Below are positions 24,367 through 33,598 of a stretch of DNA of 64,000 nt, in pieces. Source of the DNA: Chryseobacterium sp. R2A-55 (GTDB taxonomy: Bacteria > Bacteroidota > Bacteroidia > Flavobacteriales > Weeksellaceae); assembly GCF_021401085.1 (NCBI RefSeq), contig NZ_JACBFP010000009.1, positions 62,001 through 126,000 on the forward strand. Reading direction: 5' to 3'. The notes under the pieces are model-generated. The model made no database searches. It was not told the DNA's origin and saw only the letters and a list, made by a program, of their open reading frames with translations. A program made the position numbers and the translations under genes. Each line of letters starts with the position of its first letter. The stretch's first letter is position 1.

Positions 24367-26913
24367 ATGAAAAAATCAGTACTAATTTCCTTTCTTGTTC
24401 TATTGGGATCGGGAGTGACGGCGGAATCTGCTGCACAGCAGGCTAAGTCGAAATCAATCAGGTCGGTTCAGACCGCGAATGTGGCCACCGCGAATCGGGG
24501 CAATCTTAATCTTTCCGAGACGGAGATTGTGGAAAAAAGAGCTCAAAATGTGAAGCATTTCCGGAACTCAGATGGAACATTTACCGCTCAGATTGGCGGA
24601 AACTATCACTACAAAGATGCTCAGGGAAAATGGCAGGATATTAACCTGAATATTCAGGCATCTAACAGTGGGTTTAGCAATGTGACCAATGAGGTCAAAA
24701 GTTTTTTCCCGAAGAATGCTGCGTCGACTTCCGGGGTGAAAATGCAGCTTCCGAATGGCGATCAGTTTGTATGGTGGAAGAATCAGCAAATCAAGATTGG
24801 AGGTCAGATTTATAAGCCCACCGCCGCAAATGGTACCGTAAAGAATGAGAAACTTACTTACAGCAATCTGTACAATAAGATCTCTGAAGAATTTGTCATT
24901 TTGGAGAACGGTATGGAGAACAACATTATTCTTCATTCCAAAACTCCAGAAATTGAAGCTCTTTCTCCAAATTCCGCAATGGAGTTTAGTTATTTCATCC
25001 CTCTTCAAAACAGTTGGAAGATAATGAACGCTGATGGACAACAGATGACTTCTAACTTTACCAGTTCCAATTTCTCAGTTCAGTTATCGGGTCAGGACAG
25101 CAATATTTACTTTGGGAAAACCATAGTATTCGATAATGCGATTTCAAGAGATGAGGCTATGAAGTTAAACTTCCCTGTCGAAAAAATCACTTCCGGTGAG
25201 AAAACGCAATTGGATCAGCACGCTTTATTGCTTTCGTATCAAATTCAATTCTTGAACGGTGGTGTTCAGGTGACCACAGCGCTTCCGGCATCATGGTTGA
25301 AGGCAAATCACCGCAGTTACCCGATTACTATAGACCCTGAAGTTACGGTCACTCCAACTGGTGCCGCTGGTACTTTTTATGGCGCATTAACACATTGGTA
25401 CGGTTATCAGCGGCATGCAACTGTTTATTTGCAATCAGAGATCGGTGTATATGGAACGATAACTGATATCGAATACAATTCCACCAATGCCGGAACCGCA
25501 GGGAGCAGACCAACGAAAGTATATATGAAGACCACTTCCAATTCTGTTTTGGCTGCAGATGCATGGAATTCTTCCAACTATACCGGTGGTGCACAACTAT
25601 GCCTAGACGCCAATACTGACCAAGGAAATACCGCGGGCTGGAAAAAATTAACCTTAACAACTCCATTCAATTACGACCAGGGAAATCTGGTGGTAATGGT
25701 GTACGACGCGTGGGGCGGAGGTGGTGCAACCAAGCATTATAACCAAGCCAATGGAACAGCTTTCAGTAACAGGCAGGCCTATAAAAGGACGGATAATACT
25801 GATCCGGGCGATGCATCTGCTTTGGCACTTGAAAACAGGGTTTCCGAAATCCGGATAACCTATATTCCTACTGCAGCATGTACAACTTTGCCGGCATCAG
25901 TAACCGCTACAAGCAGTGTGTCCAATACTTGTCCAAGCAATCCTTTCACCCTTACTGCTAGTGGGCTTCCTATAGAATCAGGTTTAAGTATTCAGTGGCA
26001 GCAATCAACTGATGGCGGAACGAATTGGACCAATTTAGGTACACCGCAAACGGGATCGACCTATCTTGTTAGTGCGGGCATCACTTCAAACACCCAATTC
26101 AAGGCAACAATAACCTGCGTTCCGAGTAGTGCGCAAGTAATCTCATCTGTGGTCAACGTAACGGTAAAGCCTATCTCACAGTGCTATTGTACTAATGCAA
26201 TCCCATTCCAGTGTAATGATGGAGATCTGATCACCAATGTAACCATTGGTACTATTAACAATAATTCCAGTTGCAGTACTTCAACTGGTGGCTATTCAGA
26301 TTACACCACATCTGGTCCGTCAACCGATTTAGTGAGGGGAGCCACAGTTCCAATTTCAGTAACCGTCGGACCTTCAGGTGATGGTTGGCTTTACGAATCT
26401 GTGGGTGCATGGATAGACTATAATCAAAATGGCATATTTGAAGCATCCGAACTTACTGTAATCGGAACCGGACTGAATCAGGCGATCAATGGAAATATTA
26501 CCATTCCCGGTACAGCACTTTTGGGTCCAACGAGGATGAGGGTGATGGTTTTGGCTTCCCAAAATCCCGTCTCTCAAGAATATGCTTGCGGACCAATTGC
26601 TGCCAATAATCCTTTTGGAGAGATGGAAGATTACACGGTAAATATTGTTTCCACAATGGCGACCAATGAAGCAAATGAAATGAAAGCGGTGCAGATTTAT
26701 CCAAACCCTGCCAATACAGAATTGTTTGTGGATTTGGCAAACCAGAAAAATGGTTCTTTGGAAATATATACGGCAGATGGTAGATTTGTGATCAGTTACG
26801 ATCTAAGTTCCAAAGTTAACAAGTTAGATGTTTCTAAACTGGAACCTGGAATGTACATGGTAAAAATTACATCTGGCGAAGGAGTAGTGACCAGAAAATT
26901 AATGAAAAAATAA
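24367..26913 (+). CDS. T9SS-exported GEVED domain surface protein
   Basis: 848 residues from the ATG at 24367 (MKKSVLISFLVLLGSGVTAE, signal peptide). The first 300 residues are beta-rich with an early segment SDGTFTAQIGGNYHYKDAQG; I recognise no family there. Residues about 330-500 form another beta domain (HWYGYQRHATVYLQSEIGVYG). Residues 508-605 look immunoglobulin-like with paired Cys. Residues 615-765 are a GEVED domain (CNDGDLITNVTIGTINNNSS, GAWIDYNQNGIFEASELTVI, FGEMEDYTVNIV). The last 80 residues are a T9SS type A sorting domain (VQIYPNPANTELFVDLA ... VTRKLMKK). It is probably attached to or released from the cell surface; an adhesin or glycan-binding role is a guess. Confidence 0.85.
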   Translation: MKKSVLISFLVLLGSGVTAESAAQQAKSKSIRSVQTANVATANRGNLNLSETEIVEKRAQNVKHFRNSDGTFTAQIGGNYHYKDAQGKWQDINLNIQASNSGFSNVTNEVKSFFPKNAASTSGVKMQLPNGDQFVWWKNQQIKIGGQIYKPTAANGTVKNEKLTYSNLYNKISEEFVILENGMENNIILHSKTPEIEALSPNSAMEFSYFIPLQNSWKIMNADGQQMTSNFTSSNFSVQLSGQDSNIYFGKTIVFDNAISRDEAMKLNFPVEKITSGEKTQLDQHALLLSYQIQFLNGGVQVTTALPASWLKANHRSYPITIDPEVTVTPTGAAGTFYGALTHWYGYQRHATVYLQSEIGVYGTITDIEYNSTNAGTAGSRPTKVYMKTTSNSVLAADAWNSSNYTGGAQLCLDANTDQGNTAGWKKLTLTTPFNYDQGNLVVMVYDAWGGGGATKHYNQANGTAFSNRQAYKRTDNTDPGDASALALENRVSEIRITYIPTAACTTLPASVTATSSVSNTCPSNPFTLTASGLPIESGLSIQWQQSTDGGTNWTNLGTPQTGSTYLVSAGITSNTQFKATITCVPSSAQVISSVVNVTVKPISQCYCTNAIPFQCNDGDLITNVTIGTINNNSSCSTSTGGYSDYTTSGPSTDLVRGATVPISVTVGPSGDGWLYESVGAWIDYNQNGIFEASELTVIGTGLNQAINGNITIPGTALLGPTRMRVMVLASQNPVSQEYACGPIAANNPFGEMEDYTVNIVSTMATNEANEMKAVQIYPNPANTELFVDLANQKNGSLEIYTADGRFVISYDLSSKVNKLDVSKLEPGMYMVKITSGEGVVTRKLMKK

Positions 26914-26930
26914 CATTAAATCAATTAACT

Positions 26931-26966
26931 AAAAAAGCGGTCGGAAATTTCCGGCCGCTTTTGTTA
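26931..26966. terminator. Bidirectional terminator between the surface protein gene and clpB
   Basis: AAAAGCGG pairs with CCGCTTTT and the inner CGGAAATTTCCG completes a strong stem. A-run before and T-run after allow termination on both strands, serving both convergent genes. Confidence 0.85.
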
Positions 26967-26980
26967 TTTTAAATCATTTT

Positions 26981-29584
26981 TTATTCTGTCGGTCTGAAAA
27001 CCAAGCCACTCTCCTCAAAATAATCCAGAGTAATCCGGTCCCCATCATTCACCTTTCCGGCAAGGATCTCTTTTGAGAGTTTGTTCAAAACTTCCTGCTG
27101 CAAAACTCGCTTCAGTGGTCTGGCTCCGAAACTTGGATCATAGCCTTTTTGTGTGATATAATCGATCGCATCTTCTGTCGCGGTCATATAGATTCCCCGC
27201 TTTTCGAGCATTTTATTAAAGCTGTTCAGCTGGTAATGCACAATCTTGCCAATCTCTTTTTTGTTTAAAGGCTGGAACAGCACGGTTTCATCAATTCTGT
27301 TTAAAAATTCCGGGCGCAAAGTCTGTTTCAGCAGTCCAAACACCTCTTCCTTGGTTTTTTCAATGACGTCATCCGGAACATTGTCGTCCTTGTCACGAAC
27401 TGCCAAATCAAAATTTTCTTGAATTAAATGCGAACCGAGGTTGGAAGTCATGATGATGATGGAATTCTTGAAATTCACCACCCTGCCTTTATTATCGGTG
27501 AGTCTTCCGTCATCCAAAACCTGAAGCAAAGTATTGAACACATCGGGATGCGCTTTTTCAATTTCGTCTAAAAGCACCACTGAATAGGGTCTTCTTCTCA
27601 CAGCTTCGGTCAGTTGACCGCCTTCTTCATAGCCAATATATCCTGGAGGAGCACCGACCAGACGCGAAACCGAGTGTCTTTCCTGGTACTCGCTCATGTC
27701 GATTCTGGTCATGTTGTTCTCATCATCGAACAAAAATTCAGCGAGCGCTTTTGCCAGCTCGGTTTTTCCTACGCCGGTTGTTCCAAGAAAAAGAAAACTT
27801 CCGATTGGTTTTTTCTCGTCATTCAGGCCTGCTCTGTTTCTGCGGATCGCGTCTGCCACCGAAGTGATCGCTTCATCCTGTCCCACAACTCTTTTGTGCA
27901 GTTCGTCTTCCAGGTGTAGGAGTTTTTCTCTTTCACTCTGGATAAGTTTTGTGACTGGAATTCCTGTCCATTTTGAGATGACTTCCGAAATGTTTTCCGC
28001 CGTGACCTCTTCCTTAATCAGTTCATTCTGATGGTTTTGCATTTCCATTTCCAGTTTTTCCAGATCGGCTTCTTTTTCTTTGATTTTCCCGTACTGTATT
28101 TCGGCCACCTTTGCGTAATCACCGGCTCTGGAAGCTCTTTCTGCTTCCAGTTTGAGGGCTTCAATGTCCTTTTTAATGGCGGTTAAGTCCTCAGATTTTT
28201 GTTTTTCTTTGAGCCATTTGGCATTAATTTCATTTCGTTCCTCAGAGACTTTTGCGATGTCTTCTTTGAGATGCTGCACTTTCACGTCGTTTCCTTCCCT
28301 TGAAATCGCAGCCAGCTCAATTTCCATCTGCATCAGTTTGCGATCCAGAACATCCAGTTCTTCAGGTTTTGAGTTGATTTCCATTCTCAATTTTGCTGAA
28401 GCTTCATCAATCAGGTCGATGGCTTTGTCTGGTAAAAACCGGTCTGAAATATATCTTTGAGACATTTCCACCGCGGCAATAATCGCTTCGTCTTTGATTC
28501 TGACTTTGTGGTGGGATTCATATTTATCCTTAATTCCACGAAGAATGGAAATCGCACTTTCCATGTCTGGTTCTTCCACCATCACTTTTTGGAATCTTCT
28601 TTCCAGTGCTTTGTCTTTTTCGAAATATTTTTGATATTCATTTAGAGTTGTAGCTCCAATCGCACGGAGTTCACCTCGTGCCAAAGCGGGTTTCAGGATG
28701 TTGGCAGCATCCATGGCTCCTTCACCGCCACCTGCGCCGACTAAGGTGTGGATCTCGTCAATGAAAAGAATGATCTGTCCGTCTGATTTAATCACTTCGT
28801 TGATCACGGATTTTAGTCGTTCTTCGAATTCGCCTTTGTATTTTGCTCCAGCGATCAGTGCTCCCATATCTAGTGAATACAGGGTTTTGTCCATCAGGTT
28901 TTCCGGGATGTCGCCGGAAATAATACGGTGTGCGATTCCTTCTGCGATTGCGGTTTTTCCTACTCCCGGTTCGCCAATCAGAATCGGGTTGTTTTTGGTG
29001 CGTCTGGAAAGAATCTGCAGTACCCTTCGGATTTCTTCATCGCGTCCGATTACCGGATCCAGTTTTCCTTCAGCAGCGAGTTCGTTGAAATTTTTTGCGT
29101 ATTTGTTAAGACTTTGGTAGGTTTCTTCGGAGCTGGCTGAGGTTGCTTTCGAGCCTTTTCTCAGTTCTTTGATGGCGGTTTCCAGGCCTTTTTTGGTGAC
29201 TCCCATATTTTTCAGCATTTGTGAAACTTCTGAGTTCACTTCAAAAAGGGAGAGCCAGAGATGCTCGATGGTTACGAATTCATCACCCATTTTTTTGGCG
29301 ATATTTGGAGCGTCCAGGAGGATTTTATTGGCGGTTTGTGATAAATAGATATTGCCGCCTTCCACTTTTGGGAGTTTTTCCAGGTTTTCGCGGTTGCGTT
29401 CTCTTACCAGATTAAGTTCTGCCTCTGATTTTTTCAGCAGAAATTCCGAAATGCTGTCATCTGCTTGAAAAATACCTTCAAGTAAATGTTGCGGTTCAAT
29501 ACTTTGGTTGCCGAATTCCATAGCAATTTGCTGTGCTTTTTGGATGGCTTCCTGTGATTTTACAGTGAATTGGTTTAAGTTCAT
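26981..29584 (-). CDS. clpB: ClpB disaggregase
   Basis: A Hsp100 AAA+ unfoldase that resolves protein aggregates with DnaK/DnaJ/GrpE. 867 residues, full length. The N-terminal Clp repeat domain covers residues 1-145. NBD1 Walker A is GEPGVGKTAIAEG near residue 205, followed by the coiled-coil middle domain (about 400-530, rich in Glu and Lys), which marks ClpB as against ClpA or ClpC. NBD2 Walker A is GTTGVGKTELAKAL near 605, with the sensor-2 motif GARPLKRVLQ near 815. A -7 box lies about 50 bases upstream. Confidence 0.97.
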   Translation of the reverse strand: MNLNQFTVKSQEAIQKAQQIAMEFGNQSIEPQHLLEGIFQADDSISEFLLKKSEAELNLVRERNRENLEKLPKVEGGNIYLSQTANKILLDAPNIAKKMGDEFVTIEHLWLSLFEVNSEVSQMLKNMGVTKKGLETAIKELRKGSKATSASSEETYQSLNKYAKNFNELAAEGKLDPVIGRDEEIRRVLQILSRRTKNNPILIGEPGVGKTAIAEGIAHRIISGDIPENLMDKTLYSLDMGALIAGAKYKGEFEERLKSVINEVIKSDGQIILFIDEIHTLVGAGGGEGAMDAANILKPALARGELRAIGATTLNEYQKYFEKDKALERRFQKVMVEEPDMESAISILRGIKDKYESHHKVRIKDEAIIAAVEMSQRYISDRFLPDKAIDLIDEASAKLRMEINSKPEELDVLDRKLMQMEIELAAISREGNDVKVQHLKEDIAKVSEERNEINAKWLKEKQKSEDLTAIKKDIEALKLEAERASRAGDYAKVAEIQYGKIKEKEADLEKLEMEMQNHQNELIKEEVTAENISEVISKWTGIPVTKLIQSEREKLLHLEDELHKRVVGQDEAITSVADAIRRNRAGLNDEKKPIGSFLFLGTTGVGKTELAKALAEFLFDDENNMTRIDMSEYQERHSVSRLVGAPPGYIGYEEGGQLTEAVRRRPYSVVLLDEIEKAHPDVFNTLLQVLDDGRLTDNKGRVVNFKNSIIIMTSNLGSHLIQENFDLAVRDKDDNVPDDVIEKTKEEVFGLLKQTLRPEFLNRIDETVLFQPLNKKEIGKIVHYQLNSFNKMLEKRGIYMTATEDAIDYITQKGYDPSFGARPLKRVLQQEVLNKLSKEILAGKVNDGDRITLDYFEESGLVFRPTE

Positions 29585-29633
29585 ATTTTATAGTGGTAAT
29601 TTTTAATTTTGGAAAAAACACTAAGAACCCACA

Positions 29634-29641
29634 CAAATTTA
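29634..29641 (-). promoter_or_regulatory. -7 box of clpB (minus-strand TAAATTTG)
   Basis: The plus strand reads CAAATTTA, an exact TAnnTTTG on the minus strand, 50 bases before the ATG at 29584. A TTG lies about 24 bases further upstream on the same strand. No recognisable heat-shock operator was found. Confidence 0.5.
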
Positions 29642-29847
29642 CTGATGAATTCTTAATGTTCCTATCAATCATTTTTTAATTCTGAAAACATTAACACAAA
29701 GATTATTCTTTTTAACATTTAAGGCAATATCCGGTCAAAATTTCCGATTCGATCCTTTTTTCATGGATTTTGTAAGACAAATTTTCCGAAATCAGGATGG
29801 TGAGTAGGTGGCTCAAAAGAGAAATTTTCTGGAACCTAAAAATATAT

Positions 29848-29855
29848 TATCTTTG
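29848..29855 (+). promoter_or_regulatory. -7 box TATCTTTG of the paaE transcript
   Basis: Exact TAnnTTTG match 37 bases before the paaE start codon at 29893. The -33 region is weak. Confidence 0.6.
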
Positions 29856-29892
29856 TTAACACTCATTTTAAGATTGACTCACCCCAGATAAC

Positions 29893-30981
29893 ATGCACCA
29901 TTTTTATCCATTAAAAGCTATAAAAGTTCGTAAGGAAACGAACGATTCCGTCCATATCGCCTTTGAAATTCCACAAAACCTCAAAAATGAATTTTCATTC
30001 AAGCAGGGACAGTACTTAAACTTAAGACTTGTTCTTGGTGATGAGGATTTGCGACGGTCATATTCTATCATTAATGCTCCCACAGAAGGAAATTCCGAGC
30101 TGGAAATTCTGGTGAAACATTTGGATGGCGGAAAAGTCTCCACCTATCTGAATAATGATTTAAAATTGGGCGACACCGTGGAAGTAATGGCGCCGATGGG
30201 TCATTTCTACACCAATTATCATCCATCCAATGAGAAAACTTATGTAGGACTTGCTGCAGGAAGTGGGATTTCCCCGGTGCTTTCCAACTTGAAGGAAGCG
30301 CTTTATCAGGAACCGAAAAGTGATGCGTATCTTTTCTTTAGCAACAAAAGTTCTGCCCATATTATTTTTAAAAAGGAAATCGATGAACTGGCCGAAAAGT
30401 TTGCCGGAAGACTGAAAGTAATCTACCTCCTTTCCCGCGAAAAACATTTTGAAGACGAGCTTTTTGAAGGCAGGATTACCGCTGAAAAACTGGAGCGTCT
30501 GTTTGCGAGGTTTGCGGAAATTCCAGTTCAGGGTGCCACTTATTTTACCTGTGGACCATCAGAAATGATCAAGGGCATCTCGGATTATCTGAAAAATGAC
30601 AAAAAAGTGCCGTCACTTCAAATCATGTACGAATATTACGCCGCTCCCGATGATGAAGAAAATTCCGAGATGAGTGACGAGTTCAAAGCGATACCGAATC
30701 TGGAAAGCATGGTGACTGTAATTATTGATGACGATGAGTATTCGTTTCATTTGAATTCAAAGAAAAACAGTATCTTAGATCAGGCTATCCAAGAAAAGCT
30801 TCCGGTTCCTTTCGCATGCAAAGGCGGAGTTTGCTGTACCTGCAAAGCGCAAGTGATGGAAGGTGAGGTTTTCATGGAAAAGAATTTTGCGCTCACCGAT
30901 GATGAGGTCGCAAAAGGATATGTACTTACCTGTCAGTGTCACCCAACCACTAATGTGGTGATGCTGAATTACGACGTTTAA
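29893..30981 (+). CDS. paaE: Phenylacetyl-CoA epoxidase reductase subunit
   Basis: Passes electrons from NAD(P)H to the di-iron epoxidase of aerobic phenylacetate degradation. 362 residues in the canonical order: FAD-binding domain (RRSYSIINAP near residue 54), NAD-binding domain (VGLAAGSGISPVLSNLKEAL near 117 and FTCGPSEMI near 218), and a plant-type 2Fe-2S ferredoxin domain with CKGGVCCTCKAQVMEGE near 305 and the last cysteine in YVLTCQCHP near 344. It is the first gene of the paaE-ORF-paaA-hutG group. Confidence 0.93.
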   Translation: MHHFYPLKAIKVRKETNDSVHIAFEIPQNLKNEFSFKQGQYLNLRLVLGDEDLRRSYSIINAPTEGNSELEILVKHLDGGKVSTYLNNDLKLGDTVEVMAPMGHFYTNYHPSNEKTYVGLAAGSGISPVLSNLKEALYQEPKSDAYLFFSNKSSAHIIFKKEIDELAEKFAGRLKVIYLLSREKHFEDELFEGRITAEKLERLFARFAEIPVQGATYFTCGPSEMIKGISDYLKNDKKVPSLQIMYEYYAAPDDEENSEMSDEFKAIPNLESMVTVIIDDDEYSFHLNSKKNSILDQAIQEKLPVPFACKGGVCCTCKAQVMEGEVFMEKNFALTDDEVAKGYVLTCQCHPTTNVVMLNYDV

Positions 30982-31036
30982 TTTGAGGGTCTTATGAGTC
31001 TGAGTGACATCTGGGATTTTCTGAAAAAGAGATGTT

Positions 31037-31339
31037 ATGAAATTACGTTTAAAGAAAATAAAACTAAAAGCAACGCAACCTATGACGAATTGGAAATTTG
31101 CCTCGCTCATCGAGGTGGACAAAGAATACCGGGTAGAAGGGCTGAATATCTGGAACCATTACTGGCATTGCAGCGAGCGCAAAATTGAAGTTCGCGATCC
31201 GTTTGAAGGACATGTTTATTTTTTTAATGAATACGAAATACAGACCCCGGAAAAAAAAATAAATTTCGTGGCAGGTGATTTCAGCAACGGTCAAATCGGG
31301 ATTTACACAAAAGACGAATTAAGCGATCAGAAGCTATAA
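31037..31339 (+). CDS. Small protein of unknown function between paaE and paaA
   Basis: 100 residues, soluble, aromatic-rich (LNIWNHYWHCSERKIEVRDP). I recognise no family. The start is uncertain: an internal methionine (MTNWKFASLIEVDKEY, at residue 16) is a reasonable alternative. A competing frame from 30994 (64 codons, MSLSDIWDFLKKRCYEI) overlaps it but ends in an unlikely basic tail, so I prefer this one. It lies 55 bases after paaE and 33 before paaA, on the same strand, which suggests cotranscription and perhaps a role with the epoxidase. Confidence 0.55.
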   Translation: MKLRLKKIKLKATQPMTNWKFASLIEVDKEYRVEGLNIWNHYWHCSERKIEVRDPFEGHVYFFNEYEIQTPEKKINFVAGDFSNGQIGIYTKDELSDQKL

Positions 31340-31372
31340 GATCTGAAAAACCTATAAACAACCCTCGATTAG

Positions 31373-32302
31373 ATGGAACATTTAGAAAAGTTTATTGAAT
31401 ACGTACAGGCAGAAAATAAAGTCGAGCCAAAAGACATGATGCCCGATGATTACCGCAAATTGCTGGTTCGCCAGATTTCTCAGCACGCCCATTCGGAAGT
31501 GGTGGGAATGCTCCCGGAAGCAAACTGGATTTCCAGGGCACCTTCTTTGCGAAGAAAAATGGCGCTTTTGGCAAAAATTCAGGATGAAGCGGGACACGGA
31601 CTCTACCTTTATGCGGCTACGGAAACCTTGGGTAATGGCGAAATTGCCGCAGACCGGGATTTCACCTATAATGATATGCTTTCCGGAAAGGCAAAGTATT
31701 CCAGCATTTTTAATTATCCGGCTCTTTCCTGGGCGGATATCGGTGCGATCGGTTGGTTGGTGGATGGAGCTGCGATCATGAACCAGGTTATGCTCATGGG
31801 AAATTCTTACGGCCCCTATTCCAGGGCGATGGTGAGGATTTGCAAAGAAGAATCCTTCCACCAAAGACAGGGGTATGAAATTTTAATGACGCTTTGTCGT
31901 GGAACAAAGGAACAGAAAGATTTGGCTCAGGAAGCTTTGAACCGTTTTTGGTGGCCGGCTTTGATGATGTTTGGGCCCAATGACGAGCACTCGCCGAATT
32001 CAAAAAAATCCATGAACTATCGGGTGAAAAGGGAAAGCAATGATTCTTTAAGACAAAGATTTATAGATGTCACCGTTCCGCAGGCAGAATTTCTCGGCTT
32101 GAAAATTCCAGATGAACAATTAAAATGGAATGAGCAGCGAGGTCACTATGATTTTGGAGATTTACCCTGGGACGAATTCATGGAGGTTCTAAAAGGAAAT
32201 GGACCTTGCAACAAAAAACGTTTGGAAACAAAACGGAAAGCGCAGGAAGAACATTCATGGGTGAAAGAAGCGGCGATAGCGTTTGCGAAAGCAAATATTT
32301 AA
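31373..32302 (+). CDS. paaA: Phenylacetyl-CoA epoxidase catalytic subunit
   Basis: The di-iron catalytic subunit of the ring-epoxidising PaaABC(D)E complex. 309 residues, normal length. Metal-ligand motifs are seen in [17 protein letters not shown] near residue 67 and [16 protein letters not shown] near 155. The C-terminus ([19 protein letters not shown]) matches the family. In characterised systems PaaA needs PaaC as partner and PaaB as bridge; neither follows it here, since hutG starts 61 bases downstream. Confidence 0.93.
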   Translation: MEHLEKFIEYVQAENKVEPKDMMPDDYRKLLVRQISQHAHSEVVGMLPEANWISRAPSLRRKMALLAKIQDEAGHGLYLYAATETLGNGEIAADRDFTYNDMLSGKAKYSSIFNYPALSWADIGAIGWLVDGAAIMNQVMLMGNSYGPYSRAMVRICKEESFHQRQGYEILMTLCRGTKEQKDLAQEALNRFWWPALMMFGPNDEHSPNSKKSMNYRVKRESNDSLRQRFIDVTVPQAEFLGLKIPDEQLKWNEQRGHYDFGDLPWDEFMEVLKGNGPCNKKRLETKRKAQEEHSWVKEAAIAFAKANI

Positions 32303-32363
32303 TGAGTTTAAACCGCAATAATCAATGTTCTCTGAAAATTTACAACCTTAGCTTAAAACCCTT

Positions 32364-33275
32364 ATGATTTGGAACGGTCGCAATGATGGAACAGATATCC
32401 TCGCTCAAAGAATTTTCCAGAAAGTTTCTTTGGAAAGTGACTATGATGTCATTTCACCGAAAGATTTCGTTTTGCACGGATTTGCGGTGGATGAAGGCGT
32501 TCGGAGAAATCAAGGAAGAGTCGGCGCAAAAGATGCTCCGGATATCATCCGAAAAAGCATGTCCAGTTTTCCGGTCACCAATCCGGAATTTGTCTTAAAG
32601 GATTTCGGGAACGTTTACTGCGAAGATGGTGATCTGGAAAAATCGCAAAACGAATTGGCTGAAAAAGTTGCCAAAGCTTTGACCCGAAAAGCAAAATCCA
32701 TCGTTTTAGGAGGCGGTCATGAAGTTACCTTTGCGCATTATTCAGGAATCCGAAAAGCATTTCCGGATAAAAAAATCGGAATCATCAACATTGATGCTCA
32801 TTTTGATAACCGCGAACCGGAAAACGGTTTGGGGAGTTCCGGAACAGGATTTTGGCAAATTGCTCAGGAAGCGGAGATTCATTCACTCCATATCGGGATT
32901 CAGCGGAATTCAAATACCCTGAAGCTTTTCGACACGGCTCATCAGTTCGGGATGAAATATATTCTCGCAGACGAACTTTTTTTCGACAGGCTTTCTTATA
33001 TATATGAACAGATTGATTTGCTTCTGGAAAAGGTAGACGTGCTTTATCTGACCATTTGCATGGATGTGTTCAATGTCGCTATTTCGCCGGGGGTTTCTGC
33101 ACTGGCTTACAACGGAATTTTTGCCGATTCCACTTTTATGCATTTCTTTAAACATATCCTGAAGTCCAAAAAATTAGTGGGGATTGATGTGGCGGAAGTG
33201 AATCCTACTTTTGACATTCAGGAAAGGACCGCCAGATTGGCGGGTTCTTTGGTCAATGAATGGTTCTTGATGTAA
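32364..33275 (+). CDS. hutG: Formimidoylglutamase-like ureohydrolase
   Basis: Arginase-superfamily enzyme; by overall pattern it is closest to HutG, which splits N-formimidoyl-glutamate to glutamate and formamide in histidine breakdown. Signs are the N-terminal IWNGRNDGTD, the RNQGRVGAKDAPDIIRKSM stretch, the metal-binding SIVLGGGHEVTFAHY near residue 113 and IINIDAHFDNREPENGLGSS near 139. The last superfamily motif, usually S/T-x-D-x-D, reads LTICMDVFNVAISPGVSA here, so one Asp position is Cys. No other hut genes are nearby. Agmatinase activity is less likely but would pair with SpeA in this window. Confidence 0.75.
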   Translation: MIWNGRNDGTDILAQRIFQKVSLESDYDVISPKDFVLHGFAVDEGVRRNQGRVGAKDAPDIIRKSMSSFPVTNPEFVLKDFGNVYCEDGDLEKSQNELAEKVAKALTRKAKSIVLGGGHEVTFAHYSGIRKAFPDKKIGIINIDAHFDNREPENGLGSSGTGFWQIAQEAEIHSLHIGIQRNSNTLKLFDTAHQFGMKYILADELFFDRLSYIYEQIDLLLEKVDVLYLTICMDVFNVAISPGVSALAYNGIFADSTFMHFFKHILKSKKLVGIDVAEVNPTFDIQERTARLAGSLVNEWFLM

Positions 33276-33598
33276 GTACGGTAAAGCCTGTTTTTCCTTA
33301 GATTTTTTTTGTTTAATTTAGTTTTACTGCTCTACAGGTTATTTTGGGAGGATTTAATGATGTGAAATTGCTGGATTTTAGCCCAATTATTTCCTTTCCT
33401 TAATGAATAGCATTTTTTTTCTGATAAATGCAGTTTTTCGAATAAATGATGGAAGCCTTGATGAATACGGAGTTAAAAGTGTTTTGAATTTAGAGATATT
33501 TGGTTTTTATAGCACAAAATATGCATATTTGATTTTGTCATATCCAAAATATTTGTATTTTAGGGAATTCAATTTTTTATTAACCAAATTAATTTTTT
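33276..33598. other. Intergenic region before the second surface protein gene
   Basis: 323 bases, very A+T-rich. Several near-matches to the -7 box (xATATTTG) occur at about 33500-33560, but no exact one. The last 25 bases resemble the leader of the other GEVED gene (TTATTAACC followed by AAATxAATTTT). No gene or terminator is evident. Confidence 0.5.

Larger units (their letters stand above)
29585..29892. other. Intergenic region between divergent clpB and paaE
   Basis: 308 bases holding the two outward-facing -7 boxes listed separately. Between about 29660 and 29840 I see no gene, RNA structure or repeat. Confidence 0.6.

Noticed and set aside
30994-31188. Alternative 64-codon frame between paaE and paaA
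   Set aside because: Overlaps the better 100-codon frame and ends in an unlikely Arg/Gly-rich tail.
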